From a virus, in the IMG/VR virus record IMGVR_UViG_3300033571_006244, positions 1-43,939 of that record: a stretch of 43,939 bases of DNA; one strand, 5' to 3'. The first letter of the stretch is position 1. The number at the start of each line of letters is the position of its first letter. A model generated the notes under the pieces. It did no database searches. It saw only the letters and a list, made by a program, of their open reading frames with translations, and had not been told where the DNA came from. A program made the position numbers and the translations under genes. Shown one piece after another: positions 8,097 to 15,290 of the stretch.

Positions 8097-8168
8097 TGGT
8101 GCCTGGAGTGGGAATTGAACCCACCCTCGCAGTTTTAGAGGCTGCTAGTTCTCCACGAACATCCAAGC
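8097..8168 (-). tRNA. Suppressor tRNA, anticodon CUA, pyrrolysine-tRNA-like shape
   Basis: A 72-nt cloverleaf with encoded CCA. The acceptor stem GCTTGGA/TCCAGGC pairs fully, with one G-T. One base (T8) joins it to a 4-bp D stem GTTC/GAAC with a 5-base loop GTGGA. One base then leads into the anticodon arm. The anticodon loop is CTCTAAA, giving anticodon CUA, which reads UAG. The variable region is 3 bases if a 6-bp anticodon stem is counted. The T arm is GTGGG-TTCAATT-CCCAC, and the discriminator base is A. Element lengths match Methanosarcina tRNA-Pyl (from memory): single base 8, 5-base D loop, 6-position anticodon stem, 3-base variable loop and the same CTCTAAA loop. Weak points are mismatches at both ends of the anticodon stem (A-G and C-A). 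The gene starts 2 bases after the VWA stop codon, so the two are probably cotranscribed. The amino acid is unknown, and no PylRS is seen here. Confidence 0.75.
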
Positions 8169-8169
8169 A

Positions 8170-9432
8170 TTAGTCATTGTCATAATATGTAAACCTACCG
8201 AATGGAGGTTGAATATCTTTATTATAACGATTGTTGATGATCCAAACTGTATCACAATAGTTAGGATCTCCCCAATCTCCCCAAACTTCACCATCAGTAA
8301 AGTTAATCAGCAATTTAGGTTCAACATCATTTTCCTTCATCCAATGCCAACTGACAGCAGCATCAGTACCGCCAAAGCCTGCAAGTTCATATTCACCTAA
8401 GGTAATTGAACCATGAGGGGTAAACTCTTCAGGATTATGAACAGCAGTATCCCAACACCAAACTTTGATCTTGTAGTCGGGAAACTGATCCATAATACCT
8501 TGCACTTCACTAAAGAAGTCCCGGGCCATTTCATCAGTAATTGAACCTGAAGTATCAATAGCAATGCAAATATCAATGCTGTCTTCCTTCAACATGCTGG
8601 GCAATGTAAACCCATTGCTGAAGTTCTTGCGACTGGGCATAGTCCAGGTGTAGTTGTTCTTAACCGTGCTTTGGATCTGCTGACGAATAAATTCACGCCA
8701 GTCAATCTTAGGCTCGGTAAGATCCTTAAGCATACGCTTGAGACCTCCAGGCAAGTTACCTGCACCAGCAGCTTGCGCGGCACTGAGCATAGCTTCTTTG
8801 AACTCGTCCTTAATCTGTTGACGTTCAGCATCACTTAGCTTAGGACGACCTTTGCCCTTACCTTCGTTTTCGCTGTCACCATTACCGTCACCATCATCTT
8901 CAAGATGATCGTCCAAAAGCATTTCAGCAAGTTCTTCTAGCGTAACTTCCTTAACATTTTTCATAAGGTCGTCATAAACAGCTTCCCAAGTCCATCCTTC
9001 ATATTTGCGATCATAAAGGACAGGCACTACTGTAATTTTTTCACCAAGACCATTGTTAATACAATCAGCGTTAACAACATAGTCCATAGCAATATTAGCA
9101 ATTTTACGATTTCTGTTTCCATTACGGCTCATGTGATCATATGCACAATGCAACAGTTCATGACAGAACAGAAACATTAGCTGCCGAGTATTGAGCATTA
9201 GAATGAATTTTGAATTGTAATAGAAATGACGACCGTCAGTAGCAGCCGTCTCACACCAAGTGTCAGCATTAACCAACTTGAGTCGCATGGCAAGATTGCC
9301 AAAAAATCCATGCTTTAGAACCAATGCAACACGAGCACCCAATATAGCTTGACGAGCCTGTTCATCTAGAACGGGATCAATTTTTTCAACAATGCGGGAC
9401 TTTTGAGCATTTTTGGGTATTGGGGTGGACAT
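8170..9432 (-). CDS. Metallopeptidase-like plus VWA-domain protein (DUF2201 type)
   Basis: A 420-aa two-domain protein. The N-terminal part carries a zinc metallopeptidase-like HELLH (about residues 91-95) followed by a histidine in AYDHMS. The middle (about 165-235) is acidic, then basic and low-complexity. The C-terminal part is a von Willebrand A-like domain with the MIDAS motif DTSGS (about 293-297). This is the DUF2201 arrangement, which elsewhere partners a MoxR ATPase; such a gene is at 11562-12692. The start is ATG 9432 (MSTPIPKN), preceded by CGGAGATATCCAA. The longer frame to 9483 would run through the promoter. The pair may remodel or insert metal into a protein complex; the target is unknown. 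Confidence 0.88.
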   Translation of the reverse strand: MSTPIPKNAQKSRIVEKIDPVLDEQARQAILGARVALVLKHGFFGNLAMRLKLVNADTWCETAATDGRHFYYNSKFILMLNTRQLMFLFCHELLHCAYDHMSRNGNRNRKIANIAMDYVVNADCINNGLGEKITVVPVLYDRKYEGWTWEAVYDDLMKNVKEVTLEELAEMLLDDHLEDDGDGNGDSENEGKGKGRPKLSDAERQQIKDEFKEAMLSAAQAAGAGNLPGGLKRMLKDLTEPKIDWREFIRQQIQSTVKNNYTWTMPSRKNFSNGFTLPSMLKEDSIDICIAIDTSGSITDEMARDFFSEVQGIMDQFPDYKIKVWCWDTAVHNPEEFTPHGSITLGEYELAGFGGTDAAVSWHWMKENDVEPKLLINFTDGEVWGDWGDPNYCDTVWIINNRYNKDIQPPFGRFTYYDND

Positions 9433-9455
9433 TTGGATATCTCCGTTATATGTAT

Positions 9456-9483
9456 ATATTAGCACCGCTAGCATATAAGTCAA
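9456..9483 (-). promoter_or_regulatory. Promoter for the VWA gene and CUA tRNA
   Basis: TTGACT (9483-9478) and TAATAT (9461-9456) with a 16-base spacer, read on the minus strand. The expected start is near 9449, giving a short leader with GGAG before ATG 9432. The same TTGAC-N16-TATTAT-like layout recurs upstream of six or more minus-strand genes here. The plus-strand gene at 9517 diverges from it. Confidence 0.6.
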
Positions 9484-9516
9484 CCGCTAAATATAGTGTA
9501 AAGGATCCAAAATTTC

Positions 9517-10161
9517 ATGAGTCTCAACGGTATAGCTCAATTGGCTACCAAAGAATTACGCCAAAAAGCCAAATTAGATTTGGCTGCGTTGGATAGATTA
9601 GCTGATGGCAATCCACGTGCTACATATGATATCACAACATTACCAACTCAATATAATGATAATGCTATAATTGATAACCCCAATGCCGGCGGCTTAGTGA
9701 TTGGTCGTCCTTGGATTGAAACTGTTAGCACATTTACATTTTACGAAGCATTTGGCACAACTTCTGCTATTTCAACGACTCGATATGTTAGCGGTAATAA
9801 AATATATGCTTATTCATCTACATATGACGTTCCAAGCTATCAACCTGCTAGAATTGTAGTTAATGATATTGAAATAGTAAATTCAACTCAACGCGGGCAT
9901 ACATTAGCAGTATTAGACTCTTATGGTGATACAGTTGGCATAACCAATTATGACACCTATGGAAATGCAGGATCACTAGCTACTTTAGCAACCGCACTTT
10001 CAGCAGTAGCTTCTGGTAATATTGTGATCCTAGTAGTTTATGATGCTAGTGCATTAAATGCCACAGTGCGTTCAGCTATCAATACAGGATATGGATCTAC
10101 TAATTCTAATACTTGGACAGCAAGCCGAACTAGTCAAATATTCATCGGGATTAAATTATAA
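9517..10161 (+). CDS. Virion-associated protein with ILEI/PANDER-like domain
   Basis: A 214-aa protein whose C-terminal half (about residues 110-214) resembles the ILEI/PANDER-like carbohydrate-binding domain seen in phage tail or head-decoration proteins. The marks are RGHTLAVLDSYGD, a central SLATLATALSAVASGNIVILVVYDASALN, and a closing SQIFIGIKL strand. The N-terminal 40 residues are helical and charged. An AAAGGATCC motif precedes ATG 9517. The stop overlaps the next gene (TAATG at 10159-10163). It is one of only two complete plus-strand genes in the window. Ser/Thr/Asn richness fits an exposed structural protein. Confidence 0.8.
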   Translation: MSLNGIAQLATKELRQKAKLDLAALDRLADGNPRATYDITTLPTQYNDNAIIDNPNAGGLVIGRPWIETVSTFTFYEAFGTTSAISTTRYVSGNKIYAYSSTYDVPSYQPARIVVNDIEIVNSTQRGHTLAVLDSYGDTVGITNYDTYGNAGSLATLATALSAVASGNIVILVVYDASALNATVRSAINTGYGSTNSNTWTASRTSQIFIGIKL

Positions 10162-11489
10162 TGGGTGTGAGAGCAGAAAATTCAACCAACTACGTTCATA
10201 GTGATGAGCCAAATCTTCTAAACCTTCATAAAGCTATGGAGTATAACAGTGTTGGTCAGCCTATTGTTAGAGTTAAAGCAAGTTTCGCAGGTAGTGGCGG
10301 TGACTTTAACGATAATGCTGCAACAGATGCTTTTGGTAGATTGCGTGTCAGTAATCCGCTTACCTTATTTGATTGCAATTATAGATTTGCTGATGATACT
10401 TCTAAATGGAATTCATCTGCCTCGGGGTCAGCTACTAAAACTTATGATGGCAATGCTTGTACTGTAAACATGAATGTAACAACTACTAATGATCAAGTTA
10501 TTAGAGAAACTAGATGTGTGTTTCAATATCAACCTGGTAAAAGTTTGTTAGTGTTGAATACATTTGCAATGGCCACACCAGTGGCAGGATTAAGACAACG
10601 TATTGGTTACTTTGGTGCTAATAACGGTGTGTATTTCATGACTGAAGGTACTGTCAACTATTTTGTAATTCGTAAGAAGACAAGCGGTACAGTAGACGAC
10701 ACAACTGAAAAGGTTGTGCAAAGTAACTGGAATGTTGATACATTAGATGGAAACGGGCCCAGTGGCATAACACTGGATGTAACTAAAACACAGATATTTT
10801 GGATGGATATTGAATGGTTAGGTGTTGGCAGCGTTAGATGTGGTTTTGTCGTTAACGGTGTATTTGTTCTTTGCCATGTATTTCATCATGCTAATACTAT
10901 TGCTTTGCCTTATATGCAGACAGCATGTTTGCCTCTAAGAGCAGAAATTACCGCAACTGGTAATGTATCTGCTACTATGCGTGTGATATGTAGTACAGTA
11001 ATAAGCGAAGGCGGCTATGAACCCAAGAGTCTATTTCATACAGCAACAATGGGTGTTACAACCAAAAATCTTGTTACTAAGGGAGTATATTATCCATTAA
11101 TGGCATTAAGATTAGCAAGCGGAAGAGAAGATGCTATCGTTAGGCTTGCACAATTACAAAGCATGATTGCCACTAGCAGTAGTAGTCCTAAAAACTGTCA
11201 CTGGGTAATTTTACTAAATCCAACTCTAACAGGCACTCCTAGTTGGCAGGCTACTCCAAATGGTATTGTAGAATATGATATTAGTGCTAGTGGGTATTCA
11301 AGTGGTACAATAATTAATAGTGGATATTTTAGTGCTAGCACAAGAATTGAATTGGGTAGAGTAGAAGATTTTAATCAACAGTTTGGTCGCACCATTGCAG
11401 GAGTCAGTGACATATTGTTATTTGCAGCAGCACCTGACAGCAACGGTTTAGACGTTGCTATTGATGTCGGTTGGTATGAATTGTCATAA
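10161..11489 (+). CDS. Phage structural protein, fibre- or decoration-like
   Basis: A 442-aa protein of beta-rich composition with no signal peptide. Patterns such as TDAFGRLRVSNPLTLFD (about residues 55-70), RQRIGYFGANNGVYF, SGTVDDTTEKVVQSNWN and IFWMDIEWLGVGSVRCGFVVNG match, from memory, a widespread family of phage virion proteins of unknown exact position. It is coupled to the ILEI/PANDER-like gene before it, so the two probably form one structural unit exposed on the particle. It ends at TAA 11487-11489, just before a hairpin. An adhesin role is inference. Confidence 0.82.
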   Translation: MGVRAENSTNYVHSDEPNLLNLHKAMEYNSVGQPIVRVKASFAGSGGDFNDNAATDAFGRLRVSNPLTLFDCNYRFADDTSKWNSSASGSATKTYDGNACTVNMNVTTTNDQVIRETRCVFQYQPGKSLLVLNTFAMATPVAGLRQRIGYFGANNGVYFMTEGTVNYFVIRKKTSGTVDDTTEKVVQSNWNVDTLDGNGPSGITLDVTKTQIFWMDIEWLGVGSVRCGFVVNGVFVLCHVFHHANTIALPYMQTACLPLRAEITATGNVSATMRVICSTVISEGGYEPKSLFHTATMGVTTKNLVTKGVYYPLMALRLASGREDAIVRLAQLQSMIATSSSSPKNCHWVILLNPTLTGTPSWQATPNGIVEYDISASGYSSGTIINSGYFSASTRIELGRVEDFNQQFGRTIAGVSDILLFAAAPDSNGLDVAIDVGWYELS

Positions 11490-11490
11490 G

Positions 11491-11516
11491 AAAACCCCGC
11501 TTATTTCTAAGCGGGG
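11491..11516 (-). terminator. Strong terminator for the MoxR transcript
   Basis: A perfect 9-bp stem, CCCCGCTTA (11495-11503) with TAAGCGGGG (11508-11516), and a 4-base loop. On the minus strand it is followed by TTTTCTT, the classic rho-independent form. On the plus strand no T-run follows, so it mainly stops the leftward MoxR transcript before it meets the convergent structural genes. Confidence 0.85.
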
Positions 11517-11517
11517 G

Positions 11518-11554
11518 TACACCGGGGGTAGTTACTGGAGGTGCAATACCCCCA
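11518..11554. repeat. Second inverted repeat in the convergent gap
   Basis: ACAC-GGGGGTA (from about 11519) and TACCCCC-GTGT (to about 11553) can pair across a 14-base centre, with one mismatch in the stem. It sits between the MoxR stop and the strong terminator. It lacks a T-run on either strand. It could back up termination of the rightward structural transcript or stabilise its 3' end. Confidence 0.5.
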
Positions 11555-11561
11555 GTGTTAA

Positions 11562-12692
11562 TTAGCCGCCTTGAACAGCAGCAACAACATGCTTACCTGC
11601 ATTCTTATTGAACTCTTGAAAATTCTTCAACTTGGATGCCTTAAAGGTCATCTTGTATGTAGTCAATGCAGCATGAACAAGCATAACCTGCAACTCAACT
11701 CCAAGATTGTCCATAATGAACCTTAGAACATTATCAAACTGTCCGTGGAAGAAGTCGTTGCCCTTATCGGTATTAGCATTCTTATCCCAGCACTCCTTGA
11801 GCTCGTAGCAGAGCGCAACAGTAAGTGAGTAACAAGCCGCAAGGTCCTTGTTCTTAAGTTCCTTAACCTTACCCTCAAGAATATGCGTTGGGTTAGGCAT
11901 CAAACCTGATACCTTTCGATGAGCATTAAACTTCAATGCAATACCTTCACCAACTGTACCAGAGATAAGATCAGTCAGTTCAGTATCATTTAGCGTGTCT
12001 TCTTGCAGAAGTTCGCTAACGAACGTCCAGCTACGCGGAGTAGCAAAACTCTGACCTGAACTCTTAGGATCAAAGTTGAACAAGTCAACCTTATTAGCAG
12101 TAAGATAACCAACCACATCTGGATTGATCTGATTTAGAACAGCCCAGTTCTGCCAAGTTTCAAAGTCAGGACGTAGCGTAAGATGAATAAAGCGGTTAGC
12201 CAACGGAGCAGGCATGCGATATACAACACCACGGTCGGTATCACGGTTACCAGCAGCAATTACCACAACATTGTCAGGCAGTTCATAAGTACCAACACGC
12301 CGATTCAGTACTAGCTGATAAGCAGCAGCCTGAGTAGCGGGCGGAGCACTGTTCATTTCATCAAGGAACAGAACTACAATTGGATACTTTGCAGCTTCTT
12401 CCTTAGTAGGAAGATCGGGCGGAGCAGACCACGTAGCGGTATGCATTTCGGTATTGTAGTAAAGCACACCCTTAAGATCACTGGGATCCATGAGCGCAAG
12501 ACGCAAGTCATATAGCTTGCCCTTCAACTCCTGGCAGATATCAGCAACCAATTCACTCTTACCAATGCCCGGAGGTCCCCAAAGAAACACAGGGCGCTTC
12601 TTACGCATTGCAACCATAATCTCTCGCTGAGCAGCAGCAAGAGTAACGCTACGGGTTTCGGTAAAGCTATTTTCCTTAGACTTAGCAGACAT
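11562..12692 (-). CDS. MoxR-type AAA+ ATPase
   Basis: A 376-aa AAA+ ATPase of the MoxR branch. Walker A is GPPGIGKS (residues 39-46). Walker B is VVLFLDEMNSAP (D111/E112). Sensor 1 lies in VVVIAAGNRDTD, and an arginine-rich PAPLANRFIHL follows. MoxR proteins work as chaperone-like ATPases with VWA-domain partners. The likely partner is the VWA gene at 8170-9432, although two plus-strand structural genes now lie between them. ATG 12692 has a good GGAGGTGCAAT leader and its own promoter. The protein ends AAVQGG. Targets in phages are not known. Confidence 0.93.
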   Translation of the reverse strand: MSAKSKENSFTETRSVTLAAAQREIMVAMRKKRPVFLWGPPGIGKSELVADICQELKGKLYDLRLALMDPSDLKGVLYYNTEMHTATWSAPPDLPTKEEAAKYPIVVLFLDEMNSAPPATQAAAYQLVLNRRVGTYELPDNVVVIAAGNRDTDRGVVYRMPAPLANRFIHLTLRPDFETWQNWAVLNQINPDVVGYLTANKVDLFNFDPKSSGQSFATPRSWTFVSELLQEDTLNDTELTDLISGTVGEGIALKFNAHRKVSGLMPNPTHILEGKVKELKNKDLAACYSLTVALCYELKECWDKNANTDKGNDFFHGQFDNVLRFIMDNLGVELQVMLVHAALTTYKMTFKASKLKNFQEFNKNAGKHVVAAVQGG

Positions 12693-12726
12693 ATTGCACC
12701 TCCAAAGTTTGAATGTCTATGTTACT

Positions 12727-12754
12727 ACTTTATACTCTTATACGGTTTCGTCAA
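12727..12754 (-). promoter_or_regulatory. Promoter for the MoxR ATPase gene
   Basis: TTGACG (12754-12749) and TAAAGT (12732-12727) with the 16-base spacer used by other promoters here. It overlaps the last codons of the gene at 12738-13409, which shows how tightly signals are packed. An alternative -10, TATAAA (12734-12729), would leave only 14 bases. Confidence 0.5.
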
Positions 12755-13409
12755 GTGATAATTTGACGTAATTTAACCTAGTTACCTTATTATCCTTATG
12801 GTCCTTAATCCTACCACGAATCTTATAACGACGACCAGTTTCCAACTGATCATTTGTGCTAAAGTTGATTACACATTTACTAGATAGATCAACTGCACTG
12901 TGAAAATGCCTAAACCATTTGGTGCTGTAGATACTGCTAATTACTTCAGCAGTACCTTCATAAGTATCGCCTACATTACCAAAAGAAAAACTATCTTGAT
13001 ATGCACGATCTCTCTTTTCCAAAATAGTATCAAAATTAATACTTTGCATATACGCTTTTGGCAAACTAGCAATCAAACCAATTTCTACAGGAGTTGAAAC
13101 TGATTCCTTATTGGAAACTTCACATGCTGATTGACTATAGGTATTAAGTTTACCTGCCATAAGATCCAGCAACTTTGACTGATAGTAGGTAATAATATCT
13201 CGAGCTTTGCTGTAATCGTTTTCTGTAATACGACTGGAATCGCGCAACAGATCGTTTACGATGTCCAAATTACGAACTTTAACACTTTGATCTTGGGCAG
13301 TTTCAGTTGCCTTATAATAGCCATTGTTAATTTCATATGCTCGAACTGCGGCAGCAAACACCTGCTCAGTAGGATAGTTTGTATATACTCGAGCACCTTT
13401 ATTTTTCAT
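12738..13409 (-). CDS. Conserved-looking phage protein, unknown function
   Basis: A 223-aa protein. The N-terminal part is helical (about residues 10-90, TEQVFAAAVRAYEINNGYY, then DYSKARDIITYYQSKLLDLM). The C-terminal part (about 145-220) is beta-rich, with GDTYEGTAEVISS and YKIRGRIKDHKDNKVTRLNYVKLS, and may be an OB-like fold. That layout could suit nucleic-acid binding, but no motif proves it. ATG 13409 forms a TGATG overlap with the gene upstream, so the two are coupled. Confidence 0.85.
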   Translation of the reverse strand: MKNKGARVYTNYPTEQVFAAAVRAYEINNGYYKATETAQDQSVKVRNLDIVNDLLRDSSRITENDYSKARDIITYYQSKLLDLMAGKLNTYSQSACEVSNKESVSTPVEIGLIASLPKAYMQSINFDTILEKRDRAYQDSFSFGNVGDTYEGTAEVISSIYSTKWFRHFHSAVDLSSKCVINFSTNDQLETGRRYKIRGRIKDHKDNKVTRLNYVKLSLDETV

Positions 13410-13639
13410 CAGACCAGTTCCTCATTTAGCAGCAGAGCGCAATGACCGCGAACAGCCATTTCTTTCGAATAGTAAAGGGCAACAACTTCGTTCTTGCCAT
13501 TGGCGTAGAACCAGCAGCTCTCGTAGGACTCGCAACCTTCAAGAACAGCAGGCACTGCTACGGTGCTAAGTTCGTCGCCATTAGGCAACTTGGTTTGCAA
13601 CTTCCATTGAGTAGCGAAGAATTTTTCAAGATTTAGCAT
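13409..13639 (-). CDS. Small phage protein, unknown function
   Basis: A 76-aa protein with two close cysteines (ECESYESC-like, about residues 35-42) and a mix of beta and helix (WKLQTKLPNGDELSTVAVPAV). ATG 13639 follows GGAGATAGCTC. It is translationally coupled to the 223-aa gene downstream and lies 11 bases after the 114-aa gene upstream. There is no recognisable domain, signal peptide or membrane segment. Confidence 0.8.
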   Translation of the reverse strand: MLNLEKFFATQWKLQTKLPNGDELSTVAVPAVLEGCESYESCWFYANGKNEVVALYYSKEMAVRGHCALLLNEELV

Positions 13640-13650
13640 GAGCTATCTCC

Positions 13651-13995
13651 TTAGTCTAGTTTAGAGTCAGCGTAAGCCTTAAATCCATACTTCTTAAGTA
13701 CAGCAGCAGCCGCTACAGCGCCAGCTTCCTTAATGTCAACACCCTGGCCAGGCCAACGAGCAGGATCCCAAACTTGGTAAGCCTTGCCGGTCCAATCCTG
13801 CTTGAAGCCTAACTCCTTAAGGATCTGTCGCTCGGCCTTGCCCAACTTAGTATTGCCCTTATTAGCAGGATAAACAGTTACCCAAGCAAAGCCGCAAGCG
13901 CCGCTATCGTTGCCACCGTAATGCTTGTCTGCGTAAGCCTTAGCCGCAGTTTGAGCAGCAAGGGTAAATTCGTTACGGATAGCGTTGAGGTCCAT
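13651..13995 (-). CDS. Small alanine-rich phage protein, unknown function
   Basis: A 114-aa protein rich in Ala, Lys, Gly and aromatic residues. YGGNDSGACGFAWVTVYP (about 26-43) and WDPARWPGQGVDIKEAG are distinctive and suggest a compact soluble fold. I do not know a function. ATG 13995 has GGAGACCAAAA before it, and promoter 14022-14049 lies upstream, so this gene heads a three-gene unit ending at 12738. Confidence 0.82.
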   Translation of the reverse strand: MDLNAIRNEFTLAAQTAAKAYADKHYGGNDSGACGFAWVTVYPANKGNTKLGKAERQILKELGFKQDWTGKAYQVWDPARWPGQGVDIKEAGAVAAAAVLKKYGFKAYADSKLD

Positions 13996-14021
13996 TTTTG
14001 GTCTCCGTTGTTTATGTCACT

Positions 14022-14049
14022 ATAATAAGTTCAAACACCAAAGTGTCAA
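14022..14049 (-). promoter_or_regulatory. Promoter, TTGACA-N16-TATTAT copy 1
   Basis: TTGACA (14049-14044) and TATTAT (14027-14022), 16-base spacer, upstream of ATG 13995. The spacer contains GTTTGAACT next to the -10, similar to GTTTGAGCT and ATTGAGCT in the two neighbouring copies. Confidence 0.7.
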
Positions 14050-14057
14050 CTGAAATC

Positions 14058-14345
14058 TTACATACTCCAGTAAGCTTCGCTAGAGGGCGAGCAGCAACGA
14101 GGCGTATTGACATCTTCCATATATGTCTTGCCGGTCATAAGATTAACACGTTCGACCAGTTGCTTGATCTGGTCCATATAATGATTGCTCTCAGCAATAC
14201 ACAAGGTAGCGGGCTTGTACTTTTGACGCTTAATCATTCGCGTACGAGCAGCTTTTGCAGCAGCCATAGTCTTAAACGAACCACGACCAAAAGTCTTTTC
14301 AGTTACAATAGCAGTAGTAACGGGGTCATAGATAACGTAAGCCAT
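14058..14345 (-). CDS. Small basic phage protein, unknown function
   Basis: A 95-aa protein starting at ATG 14345 (MAYVIYDPVTTAIV). GAGGAG lies 8 bases upstream; the in-frame TTG at 14351 is too close to that site. Residues about 25-42 are basic and helical (TMAAAKAARTRMIKRQK). The opening AYVIYDP resembles HVIYATY at the start of the 44-aa gene upstream, and both have near-identical promoters, so the two may be distant duplicates. Function unknown. Confidence 0.8.
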   Translation of the reverse strand: MAYVIYDPVTTAIVTEKTFGRGSFKTMAAAKAARTRMIKRQKYKPATLCIAESNHYMDQIKQLVERVNLMTGKTYMEDVNTPRCCSPSSEAYWSM

Positions 14346-14372
14346 GTCCAACTCCTCATTCCCTATATATGC

Positions 14373-14400
14373 ATAATAAGCTCAAACTAGATTCTGTCAA
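14373..14400 (-). promoter_or_regulatory. Promoter, TTGACA-N16-TATTAT copy 2
   Basis: TTGACA (14400-14395) and TATTAT (14378-14373), 16-base spacer. From the spacer's TTGAGCT through the -10 to ATATATAGGGAATGAG it matches copy 3 almost base for base, which indicates duplication of a promoter-leader cassette. Confidence 0.72.
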
Positions 14401-14405
14401 CTGGT

Positions 14406-14540
14406 TTATTTGGCCTCAATTCTCACTTCCCACACGCCTGCGCCTGTAACCCAAGTCCAGCTGCCGGGATTAGCTGCCGCCCACGCTTCAGCTTCAGTAC
14501 GCTTGTAAGTAGCATAGATAACGTGATAACGGTTGCTCAT
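14406..14540 (-). CDS. 44-aa phage protein, unknown function
   Basis: A short gene, ATG 14540 to TAA 14406. It has an AGGAG ribosome binding site 7 bases upstream and the duplicated promoter of 14575-14602. The protein begins MSNRYHVIYATYKR and has a Trp-rich end (AWAAANPGSWTWVTGAGVW, then EVRIEAK). It resembles a minimal beta-alpha-beta piece, and a Trp-rich short protein could bind a host protein. Support is the promoter, ribosome binding site and clean frame; homology is not known. Confidence 0.72.
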   Translation of the reverse strand: MSNRYHVIYATYKRTEAEAWAAANPGSWTWVTGAGVWEVRIEAK

Positions 14541-14574
14541 ATCCAGCTCCTGTGTTCTCATTCCCTATATATAC

Positions 14575-14602
14575 ATAATAAGCTCAATCTATATAGCGTC
14601 AA
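14575..14602 (-). promoter_or_regulatory. Promoter, TTGACG-N16-TATTAT copy 3
   Basis: TTGACG (14602-14597) and TATTAT (14580-14575), 16-base spacer, for the 44-aa gene. Shares its downstream ATATATAGGGAATGAG block with copy 2. Confidence 0.7.
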
Positions 14603-14746
14603 CCAGAATTTTTAAGGGTTAACCTATTGAAATTTAACACATTTTGCTAGAAATCAGCAAATCTAGGAAGATCATAGGTCCAAATTTTACCCAAAAATAG
14701 AGTGAAATTGTAACAAGAACAGTTACAAATATTAAGCTTAATTTTA
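14603..14746. other. Non-coding gap with a weak hairpin
   Basis: About 145 bases with no credible gene on either strand. It holds an inverted repeat TTGTAAC-N7-GTTACAA at 14708-14728, followed on the minus strand by TTTC, which could be a weak terminator for the VOC gene. It also holds a 12-bp palindrome ATTAAGCTTAAT at about 14733-14744. The rest is AT-rich sequence without an obvious signal. Confidence 0.5.
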
Positions 14747-15256
14747 CTACCAATTTGGGTCTACCGGATCAGCTATAGCTTCTTCTAGTGGATTTTTTGG
14801 TTTAAACATGCTGGGAGGCCTTAGCTTGCCTTCTGGACCTATTTGATCCATCCCGCAGTAAATTTCAAATTGATATCCGTCGGGATCCAGGAAATTGATG
14901 CTGGTGTTGCAGCCTGCACCCTTGCGGCCTTCGAAGACAATGGGAATATTATTTTCAATAAAATAGTTTTTAGCTTGCTGTAATATATCGGTATTTTCCA
15001 CTTCGAAAGCTAGATGTTCAGCTTGCAAAGAATTTAAATCTCTTTCGGGTCGTTTACCATCTTGCATAGGTGTTAATCCTATAGCATGATGATCGGCACC
15101 ATACCTAAAAAATACCATGCCCTTTTTATTTCTTTCAACAAGTTCAAATCCCATTACTTCTTGCCAAAATTTGGTTGTACGTTCTACATCACTTACTTCA
15201 TAAATGAAATGACCAAGCTTCTTGACCTTTATAGGCGAAAGACCTTTATAAGACAT
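14747..15256 (-). CDS. VOC-superfamily enzyme, extradiol-dioxygenase-like
   Basis: A 169-aa vicinal-oxygen-chelate protein made of two beta-alpha-beta-beta-beta units. Likely metal ligands are H in LGHFIYEV (about residue 14), H in EHLAFEV (about residue 84) and E in FEIYCG (about residue 131). KGAGCNTSINFLDPDGYQFE is a typical VOC ending. Glyoxalase, ring-cleaving dioxygenase or resistance roles are all possible; the LDPDGYQFEIYC pattern leans toward type I extradiol dioxygenase-like. The start is ATG 15256, with GGGGATAGCT before it. The gene ends in tandem TAG TAA. It follows tRNA-Gly on the same strand. It is unusual for a T4-like phage and may be a captured metabolic gene. Confidence 0.87.
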   Translation of the reverse strand: MSYKGLSPIKVKKLGHFIYEVSDVERTTKFWQEVMGFELVERNKKGMVFFRYGADHHAIGLTPMQDGKRPERDLNSLQAEHLAFEVENTDILQQAKNYFIENNIPIVFEGRKGAGCNTSINFLDPDGYQFEIYCGMDQIGPEGKLRPPSMFKPKNPLEEAIADPVDPNW

Positions 15257-15290
15257 AGCTATCCCCAATTGCAAAAATATTTAGTAAAAT

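Noticed and set aside
7966-8166. 66-aa minus-strand frame
   Set aside because: It starts inside the CUA tRNA and runs through the structured RNA; composition and context are non-coding.
9486-9495. Late promoter for the plus-strand structural genes (CTAAATA)
   Set aside because: Only a partial match to TATAAATA; position is plausible (22 bases before ATG 9517) but too weak to list.
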